Made by a program: the position numbers and the translations under genes. Shown piece after piece: positions 32,628 through 43,915 of a stretch of 64,000 nt of DNA. The notes beneath the pieces were generated by a model. It had not been told where the DNA came from. It did not search any database and saw nothing but the letters and a program-made list of their open reading frames with translations. Numbering within the stretch: position 1 is the stretch's first letter; each line of letters opens with the position of its first letter. Source of the stretch: Acheta domesticus (taxonomy: Eukaryota; Arthropoda; Insecta; Orthoptera; Gryllidae); contig JAHLJT010008756.1 in assembly GCA_031308135.1 (NCBI GenBank), positions 78,215,081 through 78,279,080 on the forward strand, read 5' to 3'.

Positions 32628-34866
32628 TTAGGGGCAGAGGTAGAGGTGCTGAAGGCGAGTAATGAGAAATATGGCGATGGAGGTGCGGTGGTAGAGGGCG
32701 GATGTGTGTGTATGTGGAGGTGGAGTCGGAGCTGGAGGCGGCGGTGGGGGCGGAGGCGGGGTCCCCTGGGGAAAGAGGAGCCCTGGGCTGATCGATGGGC
32801 GATTGTATCGGAGCGGCCGACTGAGAACGCTGACTGGGGGAGGGGAATGCGGCTGCGGACTCTGCGATTTCCATCAGTAGCGCTGAGAGACTAAGGAAAG
32901 ATGATTCCCGGAGAGAGTTCGGGGGCAAGGGGTTATCATACGCAGAAAAACGACTGAGAGGATTCAAACATCTGGGTTGAGAAAGGAAGGAAGTATATTG
33001 TAGAGATAATATATGTTACAAATGAAAAGTTAAGAGATAAAACTTGAGAGAGGTCAACGCACTTTAACTACTCGCACCTGATTGTTACAAGATACTCGAC
33101 AAACTAGAATACATTATTATGAAAATTTTTAAATTATGAATTGATATATTCAAAGTAAAGCAAATTGTGAGTTTGATAACTGAAAAGAAGACTGGTTAAT
33201 CTGAATAACAGAAAGTACTGGAATATTTTACAATATTTGTTTCCTGGATGCCTGAAAATACTGAAATCTCTGTCGAAAACAAAATCAACTACCTTTTTTG
33301 TTGATATGGTTAATCATCCCGGCCGCAGCGTTACGCTCAAACGTTGACACCCTGAATAGGCGAAGAGAAGAGTATGAAGCAACCTGTGCAGAGCAAAGAC
33401 TCGGTAGTCATAACTAGAATTACTGAAGGGGATATTTCCCCAGATATATTTGTTGCATTTTATGGTGAGTAACGAAGAACTCACAACTCACTAGTTTTGT
33501 TTTCGATCACATTGTGAATCTGCAAAGTTATTGATTTCATGTATAATGCATTTTAATTGCATTTTAAAGAATGATCAGAGTAATTTAGTGGTGATGATTT
33601 CTGGAGTAATCCTCACGGATAATGGAGATGGTAATCTCTCACAATTACAGCAAAGCAGAGGCGACAATGAATAGTAATCGAAACAGAGTGTGCATTCTAA
33701 ATAAGGTATACTTACTTCGCCCAGCGCATCTTAATGTTGTTTTGAATTTGATGAAAAAAAGTGTCGTTGATCAGGCATGTTTTTACCACACACATTCATG
33801 AATGATAAAAAGGAGTGGCTTGTATTTATAGTGTAAAAGGGAAGTTATTTCATTTATGCACGCATCAAGGCATCCTCTCCTTTACTTCGTCCTGCCATGT
33901 TCTTCTCAGCATCATCCCACTCCAATTGTGTAAAAAGAATTTTTTTCTCCTAAGGAAGCCTATTGCCTGCCCACCTGATCTTATGTTCCCATATTTCCCA
34001 TTTTTAAGCAAAAAGGAAAATTACTACAATTTTTAGTAAATTGCTTACAAGAAAAACAAATAATTACAATACGTCATATGAATATACCACAAGACGCCAG
34101 GATACATCTCATATCAGAACCAAAACGCCTTAACACATTAGGTACATTCATGTAGCTAATTGACTCAAAGCTACACATTATCATAGAAAACTACTCAAAA
34201 CACTTTACTGCAAACACGAATCAATTTAAATGCAAATTAAACAGGTAGTAGAATAAGATGGTTTTAGTACGTTAGATTTTATGTTTATAAACCACTGACC
34301 GACTCTGATTTTAAATTTTGGGAAGCAAAACTAGTTTAGTGTTATTTTAGTAATGTTGTTTCTTAATATTTATATTTTTGTAATATTATTTTTTTGTAAT
34401 TTCATTTTCTTTTTTGTGTTGTAACGCTTTTGTAAGACTTTCTTGGTACTGAATACAACATGGATATTCTGTAAAAAAAACAACAAACTTTATACCCATC
34501 ACTGGATTTTCAAGAATTTCAAAATAGTAAAGTATTAATGATTACTGTGAACAATAAGTATATTATTATTAATGACATTATTATTGTTGTTGTTCTTGTC
34601 CCGTACACCCGCACGGCTACAACGCAATTCCGTAATACATTAAGGCACTGCGGGTTGCATTAGCAGTACAAAAAATTGAGAATTGTTTGAATAACAACCT
34701 ATTTGATTGTCAGTCGCTCTAAACTATTCGTACCATATTTGGGAGTAATCACTCCGGTTGTTGTTGTGATAAATTTATATAAATATATACTTATCTTTAA
34801 AAAAATAAACGTAATAGTAAAATATCTGGATATATTTAGCTCGTTTTCTAATGGGCTGAAATACTG
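32628..34866. other. Non-coding spacer
   Basis: GC-richer to 32960 (with a GGAGGCGG run near 32740), then AT-rich. No gene. Confidence 0.5.
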
Positions 34867-35402
34867 ATTGAGAGATTGATTAGAGATCCCGGGCGAGCCA
34901 ACTGTTAAGGTCATCCATACCGTAAGTGTGGTGCATTTTTTATCCGGAAGGTGGTGGTGATGGTCTTCTCCTGCTGAATGACGAGATTCGGCGCCAACCT
35001 ACGTCGGTTAACCAGGTTTCTGCCAATGAGATATTTCCCACCAGCGGGGGGTGGTACCACCCTACGCGAGACAAGCTATAAGCTCATGACTGGTCTCAAG
35101 TGTGGTAGTGTAGTGTAAGTAAGTGTGAGTAAGTAAGGAGTGAGGATACGATACGGAACCGAAAGGATATACCCCGCCGGTCCGTTGCCTGTTTGTTAGG
35201 GTACTGCTAGAGTTGATAGGAGAAACGACGGAACACTACCGATCAGAGAAGCCGGCTTTATCCTCCAGACAGTGACTGAGTTCAACTACCTATCTAGCTA
35301 GTGTCGAAAATCCTACCACCGTCGGGACTCGAACTTTAGGTCCTCCGGGTCAGAGGCACTGCTTTGACATCAGCTGATGCCCTGAGTCAACTATTCTCGT
35401 AG
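34867..35402 (-). mobile_element. SINE family A copy 4, near full length
   Basis: About 535 bp from the tRNA-like head (35402 side, minus strand) to the ATTGATTAGAG-type tail at 34867. The B-box is decayed (AAGTTCGAGTCC). All body segments are present in order, so this copy helps define the family length. Confidence 0.85.
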
Positions 35403-35467
35403 CCCATTTTGTGGTAGGCTGAAATACGGATGCTTATGTAAACATTTTATTGTAGTGTATTGACAAT

Positions 35468-35660
35468 TACAGAGAATAACAACTAGAAATAGCGTGGCAA
35501 CCCGCAGAGTCATGTCGCGATAACGGAAGAAGTGGTACCCCTCGAAAGTGAATAGCCCTGACGCGAGAACGAGGAGTAGGGTTGGAACTAAGCGCAGCGC
35601 GTGAAGGGACTGAAGATACAGCGAAGCAGGAGTTGGGGCGCCCCCCTTCACTGGGTTTGT
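35468..35660. repeat. Direct repeat C, copy 1
   Basis: It starts ACAGAGAATAACAACTAGAA, continues through AATAGCCCTGACGCGAGAAC and GACTGAAGATACAGCG, and is repeated at 35900-36096 in the same orientation with substitutions throughout. On the minus strand both copies keep a frame open (GLFTF-E--FFR and VVILC in common). Many differences change amino acids, so I see no sign of selection on a protein. Confidence 0.75.
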
Positions 35661-35899
35661 TCACAGTGCGAAAGGGCGGCCCGTGGTCTCTATTTAGGCA
35701 AACAATAATGATGGTGATCCATTTACCAACATATTATTTGTTTTCTACATTTGTGTTGTTTGATCTTTACCACACTTTGCAAGAATACTGCGACAACCCT
35801 GAAGAAGAGCCCTTAAAATTCGTATCTAATCATACACCCCTTTTTGTGGTGTCGATGTCGGTTACACGTCGTTGAATTCACTTCTATTAGCATGCACTA

Positions 35900-36096
35900 C
35901 AGAGAATAACCACTGGAAATGCCATGGCAACCCACGGAGTCAAGCCACGGTGACGGAAGAAGCGGAAGTCCTCCAAGGTGAATAGCCCTGACACGAGAGC
36001 GAGGAGCAGGGCCGGGTCCGAACGCAGCACGCGAAGGGGCTGAAGATACAGCGGGGCGGGAGTTGGGACGCCCCCTTCCCCCATTGGGCTCGTCCT
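35900..36096. repeat. Direct repeat C, copy 2
   Basis: Partner of 35468-35660, about 430 bp downstream. Its GC-rich sequence continues to about 36210 beyond the shared part. The pair could be terminal repeats of a small element spanning about 35468-36096, or two insertions of one family. Confidence 0.7.
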
Positions 36097-37277
36097 GTGT
36101 ATGAATGGGCAACGCGCGACCTCCGCCTGGCCTCCGCATTGTGCAGGAGGGGGGTGGGAGGGGGAGGGCTCCGCGCTTTGGAGCGCCGCGCTGGAGTGAC
36201 CCCGATACAATCACATGCGTCCTCCTCTTGAATTTTGATTTTGACCTTTGTCGCCCATTGTTCCGCCTTTTTTGGGCTTCCGAATGAAGCCATTCGGCTG
36301 GAGGATCTACCTATCTAGAAAGGTAGGTGAATGCTGAAATACAGTAGACGGTCATCGATTGTATTTTCTACTTTGCATCTGTATTCGTTTCTTTCGGAGA
36401 CAATATGCGTTCAGTGAAATACAAAATAATTTTAACTACGGATTTCTCTGAATAATAATTAGTGTGCCTTTGTAGTATTTTTCTTTTCCTTATGAGGAAA
36501 TATATGTTTTTCGTGTTCAATATATAATCTCTAGATTATATTTTTAAATGGTTTATGCTTATTATGTGCGATTTGATGGCCATACTAAGCTTCGTCGTTT
36601 TTGCACCCTAGAACGTTAAAGCAGTCGATATCATAACGATTTTCTACGCATGCGCAGTTCAAGTTTTGCATCACTGCCTTGCATCTGCGTATGCGCAGAA
36701 GATGGAAATTGCAGTCGATTTCTATCCGCTAAAACTGCTATTGACTTTTCGATTATTAAAAAGAAAGATTTTAAGAAATCTTTGGACGCACAATATTAAT
36801 CTATTTGATCAATAGTCACTTCAATTTTCCATTTACGGATTAACGAACTAGTATACTATTTATACAGTTAAAATAGCTATTACCAATGAAAATTGTCAAT
36901 AACCAGCGTACTCAGAATAGTGAACTAGTGAAGTTGAACATAACCCCTAGTGAATTACCAGAGAGCGAATTAGCTACGTTACAAGTAGCCAACGGCACAA
37001 TTCTTTCCTGAGAAATAAGGACATCTTAGGCCTACACGGGCTTGTATAGGCTAATAATAATTTTCATATTTATTTGAAATATATAAATGAAAATAAAACT
37101 GAAATGACAATGTATTTGATTATGTCATCTCATCCAAAGATATTTTAATGTCTGTAATGACTTAATATTTTAAAACTTCCTGGTTAGTATGGTTTCCAAA
37201 AAAAGCATGAATAATGACTACACCAGGTGACAGAGGATTTATTTTCTAAATTAAGTAACAGGATTTATCTACTTTTT
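36097..37277. other. Non-coding spacer with paired NRF1-like sites
   Basis: No gene. Two near-palindromic 12-mers, TACGCATGCGCA (36645-36656) and TGCGTATGCGCA (36686-36697), lie 41 bp apart. A direct repeat GCAGTCGAT brackets them at about 36621 and 36713. Confidence 0.5.
36645..36697. promoter_or_regulatory. Two NRF1/EWG-like palindromic sites
   Basis: Each site matches the TGCGCATGCGCA-type consensus bound by NRF-1 and its insect relative EWG at 11 of 12 positions. They sit in otherwise AT-rich DNA. The pairing is suggestive, but there is no adjacent transcription unit. Confidence 0.3.
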
Positions 37278-37400
37278 CGTTAATAGAGCCCGGCAATAAG
37301 AGTTTTTCTTGCGAAAATTCACCGTATTCCGGCGCACGATTACATAACTTTCTCTTCTTACAAAGTATTCGTAAGGCGAGAAAATAAAATGTCTCGGTGT
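37278..37400 (-). repeat. Dispersed repeat family B, copy 2 (5' end only)
   Basis: On the minus strand this reads TTTTCTCGCCTTACGAATAC, AGAGAAAGTTATGTAATCG and GGTGAATTTTCG, then AAACTCTTATTGCCGGGC. It matches the start of copy 1 at 14578-14665. The CCGGCAATAAGAG edge is shared with 55960. Confidence 0.7.
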
Positions 37401-37944
37401 TGATGTTAATTCTTGTGTAATTAGAATAACATTTTCCAGTGCCACCACACTTTCAAATAACATTTCCTTCACATTAAAACACAAGCTAACAGGAGCAGCG
37501 ACATTTCATATTTTGCATTTCTGCACCCCGTACCAAAATTTAATTTCGTCCTCGGTAAAGCTCTAGCTTAGGAGAGGCATTACGCGTACATCAGAGGCGA
37601 ACATACTATATTCCAGCGAGCTTTTTTTAGGGAAGCGCCAGAGCTCCCGGGGCACTCCGGCTTACCAAATCACTTTCCAGGGAAGGTTTCGCGACGCGCC
37701 ATCAGATAGCGCGTTCCGCGCACCCTGCCAGGCAGAGCGCCACGACTCCTTCCCTCTCGTCTCTCCCCTCTCCCCGCTTGCCACTGCGTCATTTCTTCGC
37801 CTTTCACACCCACACCACAGACTCCCGCCTGGGCCCCTGCTGCTCCCACTAGCTCCCGGACCCCTTGTTCGGAGGTGGTAAAGCGGGTGGAAATGGAGAC
37901 AAGACGAGGCAGACTCAACGACAGGGGCGAAGGCAGACGCGGAA
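37401..37944. other. Spacer with GC-rich block
   Basis: CpG-rich from about 37630 to 37930, with no gene. An 82-codon minus-strand frame is unassigned. Confidence 0.45.
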
Positions 37945-38497
37945 TGATTGATTGATTTTTCCCGGCAAGTCTACTGCTGTTGTTAGCTGCATTAGTTAAG
38001 TGAAATTTTATCGCGGGAGGTGGCGGTGTTCCTCCCTATTGAATGGTGACATCCAGTGCTCGTTTTCAAGTCGACTAGAGGAGGATTCCTCTTCTCAACT
38101 ATCTCCCCCAGCGAGACTTCGCGACAAGCTCTAGGCTCGCGTCTGATCTCTCGACATGTGTGGGAGTGTAGCGGATGTAAGTGTAGCATGTGCGGTAGTG
38201 TAGTGTAGCATGTGCGGTAGTACATGCGTAAGTGAGGAGCAATGATACGGAAAGGAAGAGGAAGGAATGATCGCGCATTCCGTGGACATTTTGTTAGGGT
38301 ACTGCCCCGACAGTCCCCTAGTATTGATCGGAGAAATCTCACAAAACTACCGATCAGCCGATACAAACTACCTATTGAATTCTCTTCCAGATAACTTGTA
38401 GAAAATCCTCCAGCTTCAGTGCTCGAATTTAGGACCTCCCAGTCAGAATCGCTGCAGAGGCAGCGGCAATGCTGGCTCTGAGCTAAACTCAGCCGGT
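37945..38497 (-). mobile_element. SINE family A copy 5
   Basis: About 550 bp with the GATTGATTGATT tail at 37945 and a diverged head near 38497. It contains an internal tandem duplication of GTAGCATGTGCGGTAGT (38182-38224) not seen in other copies. The B-box is decayed. Confidence 0.8.
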
Positions 38498-40094
38498 GCA
38501 GAGGCGGAGATAGAAGCGCAGGCGACGGAGGAAGAGGAGGTGCGGAGGCGGGCACCATCCAGTTCTTCTGTTTCTTTCCTCTTCCTGTCCCATTACCGGC
38601 CTATCTGGGTGGCGACGGAGGTTTGCATCCGCCGGAGCGTGGTTTCGTATCTTCCATTTTCGCTCCGCGTCTGGCCTTCCTCCCTATTCCCCCCTTTCTT
38701 TTGCTGCTCTTCACCACGCACGTTTTTTCAACATTCTATTATATTTAGCCTCCATTAAGGAGGAGCTATGAACCCTCATTTGCGGTTCTTCGCCCGGCAC
38801 GCTGGAGTGGAGGGGTTCCATACATCGGGGAGGTTTTTTAGGGATCTGCTCTCAGGAACTGGGGTAGAGGGAGGGAAAAGTGTGGAGCCGGGTGATGGTT
38901 ACTGTATTTATGAGCTCGGCGTTGAATAGTAGCAGAAAAAACTAAGAAACTAGTGGTGTTAGGAAAACATGTACTTGCATTATTTGTAACGGTTTCCTAA
39001 TATTATAATATTACTTGCTTATATGTGTGTGCAATTTTTGGAAAATTAAAAGGTTACTTTAAAATAAAGATTATATCAAGTTATAGAGTGCATTTAGCTC
39101 TACCCATTCAAAAAAGTTCGCAGAAAAAACAGAAGCTCTTTTTGAGAAAATCACTGTTATTACAATTTGCTTCATTTCACGTCCAATTACAAGAAAAATA
39201 TTCATATTTTCAAAAAAATGCTCTAGTTCCTATTTGAAGATCTATTTTTAAAGAACTGTTTTCATCAAGCGCTGTTGTCAATATTGAGTTGAAGGAAGTC
39301 ACTAAAAATATTAAACATATAATTTCGAAAACTTAGAGAATTCAACATAAAATCGGACCTAGGCCAATTTACTTTAAAGTATCAGAGAGAACATTTTTAA
39401 GCGTACCTGAACCTGGTTAAGCGTTCCTGACGATCGTTCCCAAGAATTTTATTCAATGCCATTATATTTTAGTGCTATATTTTCAAAATAATTAACGTGT
39501 AACACAATAAGTATGAGAAAAGTGTAAACGGTAAGTATTAATGTTTGCTTTTCTAGCTTTCGCAATTCTCGTTACAACTAATTGTTGTACTACCATTTGA
39601 AACACATATGAATATTGAGAATATATTTAAATGAATTTTGAAAATGATGGAATACGAGCCATACAATTATGGGAACAAAACCGTTTAAGTAATTAATATT
39701 TGTAGTTTTAAAAAACGTTTGTTTCAAAAGAATAAATGAGAAGGATACTGGTGTACAAGGAAGAGTTTGGAACACAAAAGAAAACCTTTTGTTCGTTTCT
39801 TTTGATGAAAATGAAAACTATAGAACTTCATTTTTTGTTGACAACAGTCAACACACTGGCATATTTGATCATACCATCGACGATAAAAATCACCTCTTTC
39901 ATCATTCGCTCAATTTACAGAGCCCTAATTTAAGACTTAGTATACATGGGGGAATTTCTACTTCATTCGTGAAGCACATTTGACATAGGGCGGCCAGGAG
40001 GATGGGGGACAGGGCCGGTTTGGGGAGAGGGAGCCCAGTTTAGCAAGAGGGCAGTCATGTCGACGCACAAGCGCCGTCGCCTCCCGCTCGTCTA
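38498..40094. other. Non-coding spacer
   Basis: GC-richer to 38900, then AT-rich. At 39530 a donor-like ACG/GTAAGTATT is followed only 30 bases later by an acceptor-like GCTTTTCTAG. The interval is too short to be an intron. Confidence 0.45.
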
Positions 40095-40432
40095 CTGCCT
40101 CCACTTCGATCCTCCTCCTTCGCTGTCACCACCGCCACCGCCACCACCGCCTATACTTCCCGCCAACACCGTCACCCCCAGCCTTCGCCCACCACTCAGA
40201 GGAAATTTCCCACCGCCACCACCTCCCCCATTGTGTCCGCCACCGTCTACCCCAAAACCTCCGCCAGTGCCTCCGCCACCGCCTCCATCACCGCCTCCGC
40301 CGCCGCCATCGCCTTCGCCACAGCATCCGCCACCACCTCCGCCACCGCCACAGCATCCGCCTCCCCCACCGCCGCCATCTCCCACATCGTCTCCGCCGCT
40401 GCCTCCCCCACCATCCCTGCGCCAGCCGCCCG
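40095..40432. repeat. Degenerate CCGCCA/CCGCCT triplet repeat
   Basis: C-rich imperfect trinucleotide repeats on the plus strand give polyproline frames on plus and polyglycine on minus. No flanking domain supports a real proline-rich protein. Confidence 0.85.
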
Positions 40433-40435
40433 GGG

Positions 40436-41425
40436 CCCATATTTCACGGTGGGATCTCACAGGGCCCCTTGTACTCCGGCGTGCCCAGTGCATCTAACCC
40501 CAAGGAGGGCGGCAGGCGGTCGCAATTCCCCTTCTCGCTAACGCTGGCTATTTGGAGTCTCACATGGAAACAAAGTCTATCGGTCATGACAGGTGTCAGA
40601 TATACTTTCATAATGTGAGTGGTCTCAAGGACTGACCTTTTTAATGAGATCTTTGTATTACGACGCACAAATCAATGCGAATTAGTGCACGAAATTCCTA
40701 CTTTAATGAATCAAATTGTTCCCTTTACTTTTGTTTACAGTAGCATATTTATATTTTTTTATTTTCTTGCTTTTTTACTCATTCCTTCTCTATAGCTTCT
40801 AATATACTTCTTCTGAGCTTGCCTGTAACTTTCTAGCTTCGTTAAATTGCAATTTAACTATGTAACCAGACATTACAGAATGTGGGACATGTTCCTCCGC
40901 ATAAGAAGCTCTAAATGCAATGCCGAATACCAAGCGGGGTACATGTATACCCCACTCGAATATTGTGCAACATTGTTTTGAAATATAAAATAACTAACTA
41001 AAATATGAACATTTTGCCCACTCGAATATTGTGCAACATTGTTTTGAAATATAAAATAACTAACTAAAATATGAACATTTTGATTATTTTGAGTAGTTAA
41101 TAAATAATGAAAGACAAATTTAATACAATTAAGTAACTTTATTTCTTTTTTTCTCTTTTACTACCCCAATGCTCTTCATCAAAATACTTCTTCCAAGGTT
41201 ACTCTTATTTTAGGCAACTAATGCATATTTTTATTGTTTTTGTGTCTGAATATTCATTACACGTAAATGATGAACCGCATCTTGTTCTACTGTGTCTCTG
41301 TTTCTAATAAATAATAAAGAATAAAAATTGGTGGCCCGGAATACTAAGCGGAGTACAAATGTACCCCAGTGCTTGTTTTTAAATTTTAAACGTCACCCAC
41401 CTCTCCCATATTTCACGGTGGGATC
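40436..41425. repeat. Segment bounded by a 21-bp direct repeat, with internal repeats
   Basis: CCCATATTTCACGGTGGGAT plus one further base is identical at 40436-40456 and 41405-41425. Inside, a 31-bp motif with the near-palindrome GGGGTACATGTATACCCC (40937-40954) recurs in diverged form, in the same orientation, at about 41338-41370. Between these is a perfect 66-bp tandem duplication (40951-41082). The layout suggests a small inserted element or its flanks, but I cannot name a class. Confidence 0.5.
40951..41082. repeat. Perfect tandem duplication, 2 x 66 bp
   Basis: 40951-41016 is followed immediately by an identical copy, 41017-41082. Complete identity in AT-rich neutral-looking DNA implies a recent event or an assembly artefact. 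Confidence 0.95.
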
Positions 41426-41603
41426 ACTTTCTTTAAGCTAGACCTTCTTTAAGACGTTGTTCGAACAAGCAAGCTATTTATCATTTACTTAGATACGCCC
41501 ATCGCACGTGATTAAGCTACTTGTACAACAATTTCATTATGTATTTATTTAACTGTAAAACTTGCCATGTTTGGCATGCTAGAAGCAAGTGACTGGTGTG
41601 TCA

Positions 41604-41625
41604 TAATTACTCAATTGAGTAATTA
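41604..41625. promoter_or_regulatory. 22-bp perfect palindrome with ATTA cores
   Basis: The half-site TAATTACTCAA is followed by its exact complement TTGAGTAATTA. Inverted TAATTA cores can bind homeodomain dimers. Function is unsupported beyond the sequence itself. Confidence 0.35.
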
Positions 41626-42153
41626 CTTTCATGAAGAGTCACTGTTGTAACCACAAATGTTGAACACAGTACGTTGCGCAATGCTTGAAACGCCTATTAC
41701 TGATCACTACGATGATAAGTAGTTCTGCACCACGCGCACAAATGTTCACTTGAAACATAGACTTTTTGAATTACGGCAATTAGTACCACTAATTAGTTCA
41801 TCGTACAATATACTGAACTGTTGGAAGAATGTTAAAGTGATATTACCCACGGATATACATAATACGTGGCGATGTGAAGATGTTGCAGTTTGAGCAAGCT
41901 CCGCACGAAACGGAGTGCTCGTGGCGACGGTTTTGATCTCGACAGAAATGAGGCGTCGCGTCGTGACGGACACGATCTGCTGTTCTTCCGCCGCTTTCTG
42001 GCGCTAACCAATCAGCGTGCGCGTAATATGTGATAAGAATAAAAGTGAGATATCTTTGATTTGCATTAACGGCCATTTGCCAAACTTTTTCTTAGCCTTC
42101 TTTGTCCAAACAAGTCACATTGGGTACCTGTACGTGGATCTATCATGTACAAA

Positions 42154-42205
42154 ATGCCATAAAGGACGTGGCTTGTTACATGCTATAAAGGACGTGGCTT
42201 GTTAA
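42154..42205. repeat. Tandem duplication, 2 x 26 bp
   Basis: ATGCCATAAAGGACGTGGCT plus six bases is repeated directly with one or two differences. Confidence 0.9.
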
Positions 42206-42305
42206 TGAGATGGCACTGGGAAGAGGTAGACAGAATTCGCGCGCGAAGAGCAACCGCCCACGCGTACCGTGTGCGCGACGCAGTGCAGGGAAGCGCACCG
42301 CTCGC

Positions 42306-42746
42306 TTGATTGTTTGATTAGTGATTCCGGGCGCGTCAACTGCTAAGGTCATTAGTCTCGTAAGTGAAGTGCATTTTTTAACGCTGCAGGTAGTGGTCTT
42401 TATCCCTGGCTGAAATGCGAGATCCGGCGTCGACCTACCCGTCGCCTAGGGACGGTTTTCTCCAACCAGGTATCTCCCGCCAGCGTGGCACCGCCCCAAA
42501 CTCGACAAGCTCAAAGCTCCCGACTGATCTCCCCGTAAGTGTGTGTATATGTAGTGTGTAGTGCGTGTGTATATGTAAAAAGGGATGAGGAAAGAACAAG
42601 GAAGTGGAAGGAAATATCGCGTGCAGTAGATGGTCCGTTTGTTAGGGTACTGCTCCGGTATTCATCTGGCGTCAGGACTCAAACCCTAGGACCTCCCGAT
42701 CAGAGGCACTGCAGCATTAGTGAACGCTCTGAGCCTCCTAACAGGT
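42306..42746 (-). mobile_element. SINE family A copy 6 (internally deleted)
   Basis: Tail (TTGATTGTTTGATTAGTG) at 42306 and head near 42746. A deletion joins the GTTAGGGTACTGCTCCGGTA segment almost directly to the head (GTCAGGACTCAAACCCTAGG), removing about 100 bp found in other copies. Confidence 0.85.
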
Positions 42747-42892
42747 CACATGCTCGCTTCCACTTCCGAGCAGCGTTAGCCCGATGATCGTGCCTCTAAA
42801 AGTTATATTTGTCCTTGTGCGTTTGGTTCTAATACAGTTGAAGCGAAAGTTCTTCTTTTAAAATCAACAACTAGGTGACATATTAAGCTTGG

Positions 42893-43335
42893 CCTCGTAA
42901 CTGTAGATAAAGTTTTATCTCGGGTGGTGCCGGTGTTCTTCCCCCGCTTGATGGTAATATCCGCCGCCGACCTGCATGTCGGCCTTCGCGAATTACCCCA
43001 CTTCAGATATTACCACGTATTCCCCCAGTGGGGTTCCACCCCAACCGGGATAAGCTCCATGCTCGCTCAAGCCTCGTGGCATATGTGGTAGTGTAGTGCA
43101 TATAACTGTATGTCAGGGTAAGGTGTGTCGATAGGACAAGGAACAGGAAGGAAAGATCATGCGCGCTTCCCGGGAAGATTTGTTGAGGATTCCTGTGACC
43201 TTTACCTAGTATTGGTTGCAAAAGAACAAAGAAAAGCCGGCCGAAAGAATTGTCTTTCAGATTGCAACTGAATCCAGCCTAGCTATTTAGCAAGTTTCAG
43301 AGGAAATACTGGCTCTGAGCCGACTCAATCGGTAC
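42893..43335 (-). mobile_element. SINE family A copy 7 (diverged)
   Basis: The body is recognisable (CTCGGGTGGTGCCGGTGTTC, GTGGTAGTGTAGTGCATAT, AGGACAAGGAACAGGAAGG). The B-box region near the 43335 side is missing. Confidence 0.75.
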
Positions 43336-43376
43336 TGAGGAAGTTTGTGGGAGGCAGCCAATGGTTGTAACTGACT

Positions 43377-43915
43377 GTTAGTGATTTCTCGCGCGTCAAC
43401 TACTAGGGGCATTAGTCCCGAAAGTGTAGTGGATGTTTTCTTCGGAAGGTAGTGGTGGTCTTCCCCCGCTGCATGGCGAGATCTGACGCCGACCTACTGT
43501 CGGCTAGCTGGGTTTCCCCAAGCAGGTATCTCACACCAGCGGAGCACCGCCCCAGTCGGGACAAGCTCTAAGCTGCCGACCGTCCTCCCGGCATGTGGTA
43601 GTTTAGTACATGTTATTGTAAGTGTGTCTAAGGGAATAGGATAGAACAAGGAAGAGGAAGGAAAGATCGCGCAAGGACCGTGGCCCGTTTGTTAGAGTAC
43701 TGCTCCGAAATTTGTCTGGTGTTGATAGGAGAAACCACGGAAAACTACCGATCAGAGCAACAGGCCGCCAGAATTCTCCACCAGACAGTGTCTGAATTTG
43801 ATCTTGGCGACAAGCTTGTGTCGCAAATCCCGCCATCGTCGGATCTCGAACCTGGGACCTCCCGGTGAAAGGGATCAGTGACATCAGTTCATGCCCTGAG
43901 CCATCTCTCCCGGTA
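43377..43915 (-). mobile_element. SINE family A copy 8, near full length
   Basis: About 540 bp, one of the best preserved. On the minus strand it starts TACCGGGAGAGATGGCTCAG and has GGTTCGAGATCC for the B-box (one extra change). It then runs through all body segments to a tail near 43377. It is the third of three same-orientation copies within 1.6 kb. Confidence 0.88.

Larger units (their letters stand above)
41426..42305. other. Non-coding spacer
   Basis: No gene. It contains the palindrome and small tandem repeat listed separately, and a CCAAT-like ACCAATCAGCGTGCGCG near 42007-42023 in a GC-richer patch. Confidence 0.45.
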
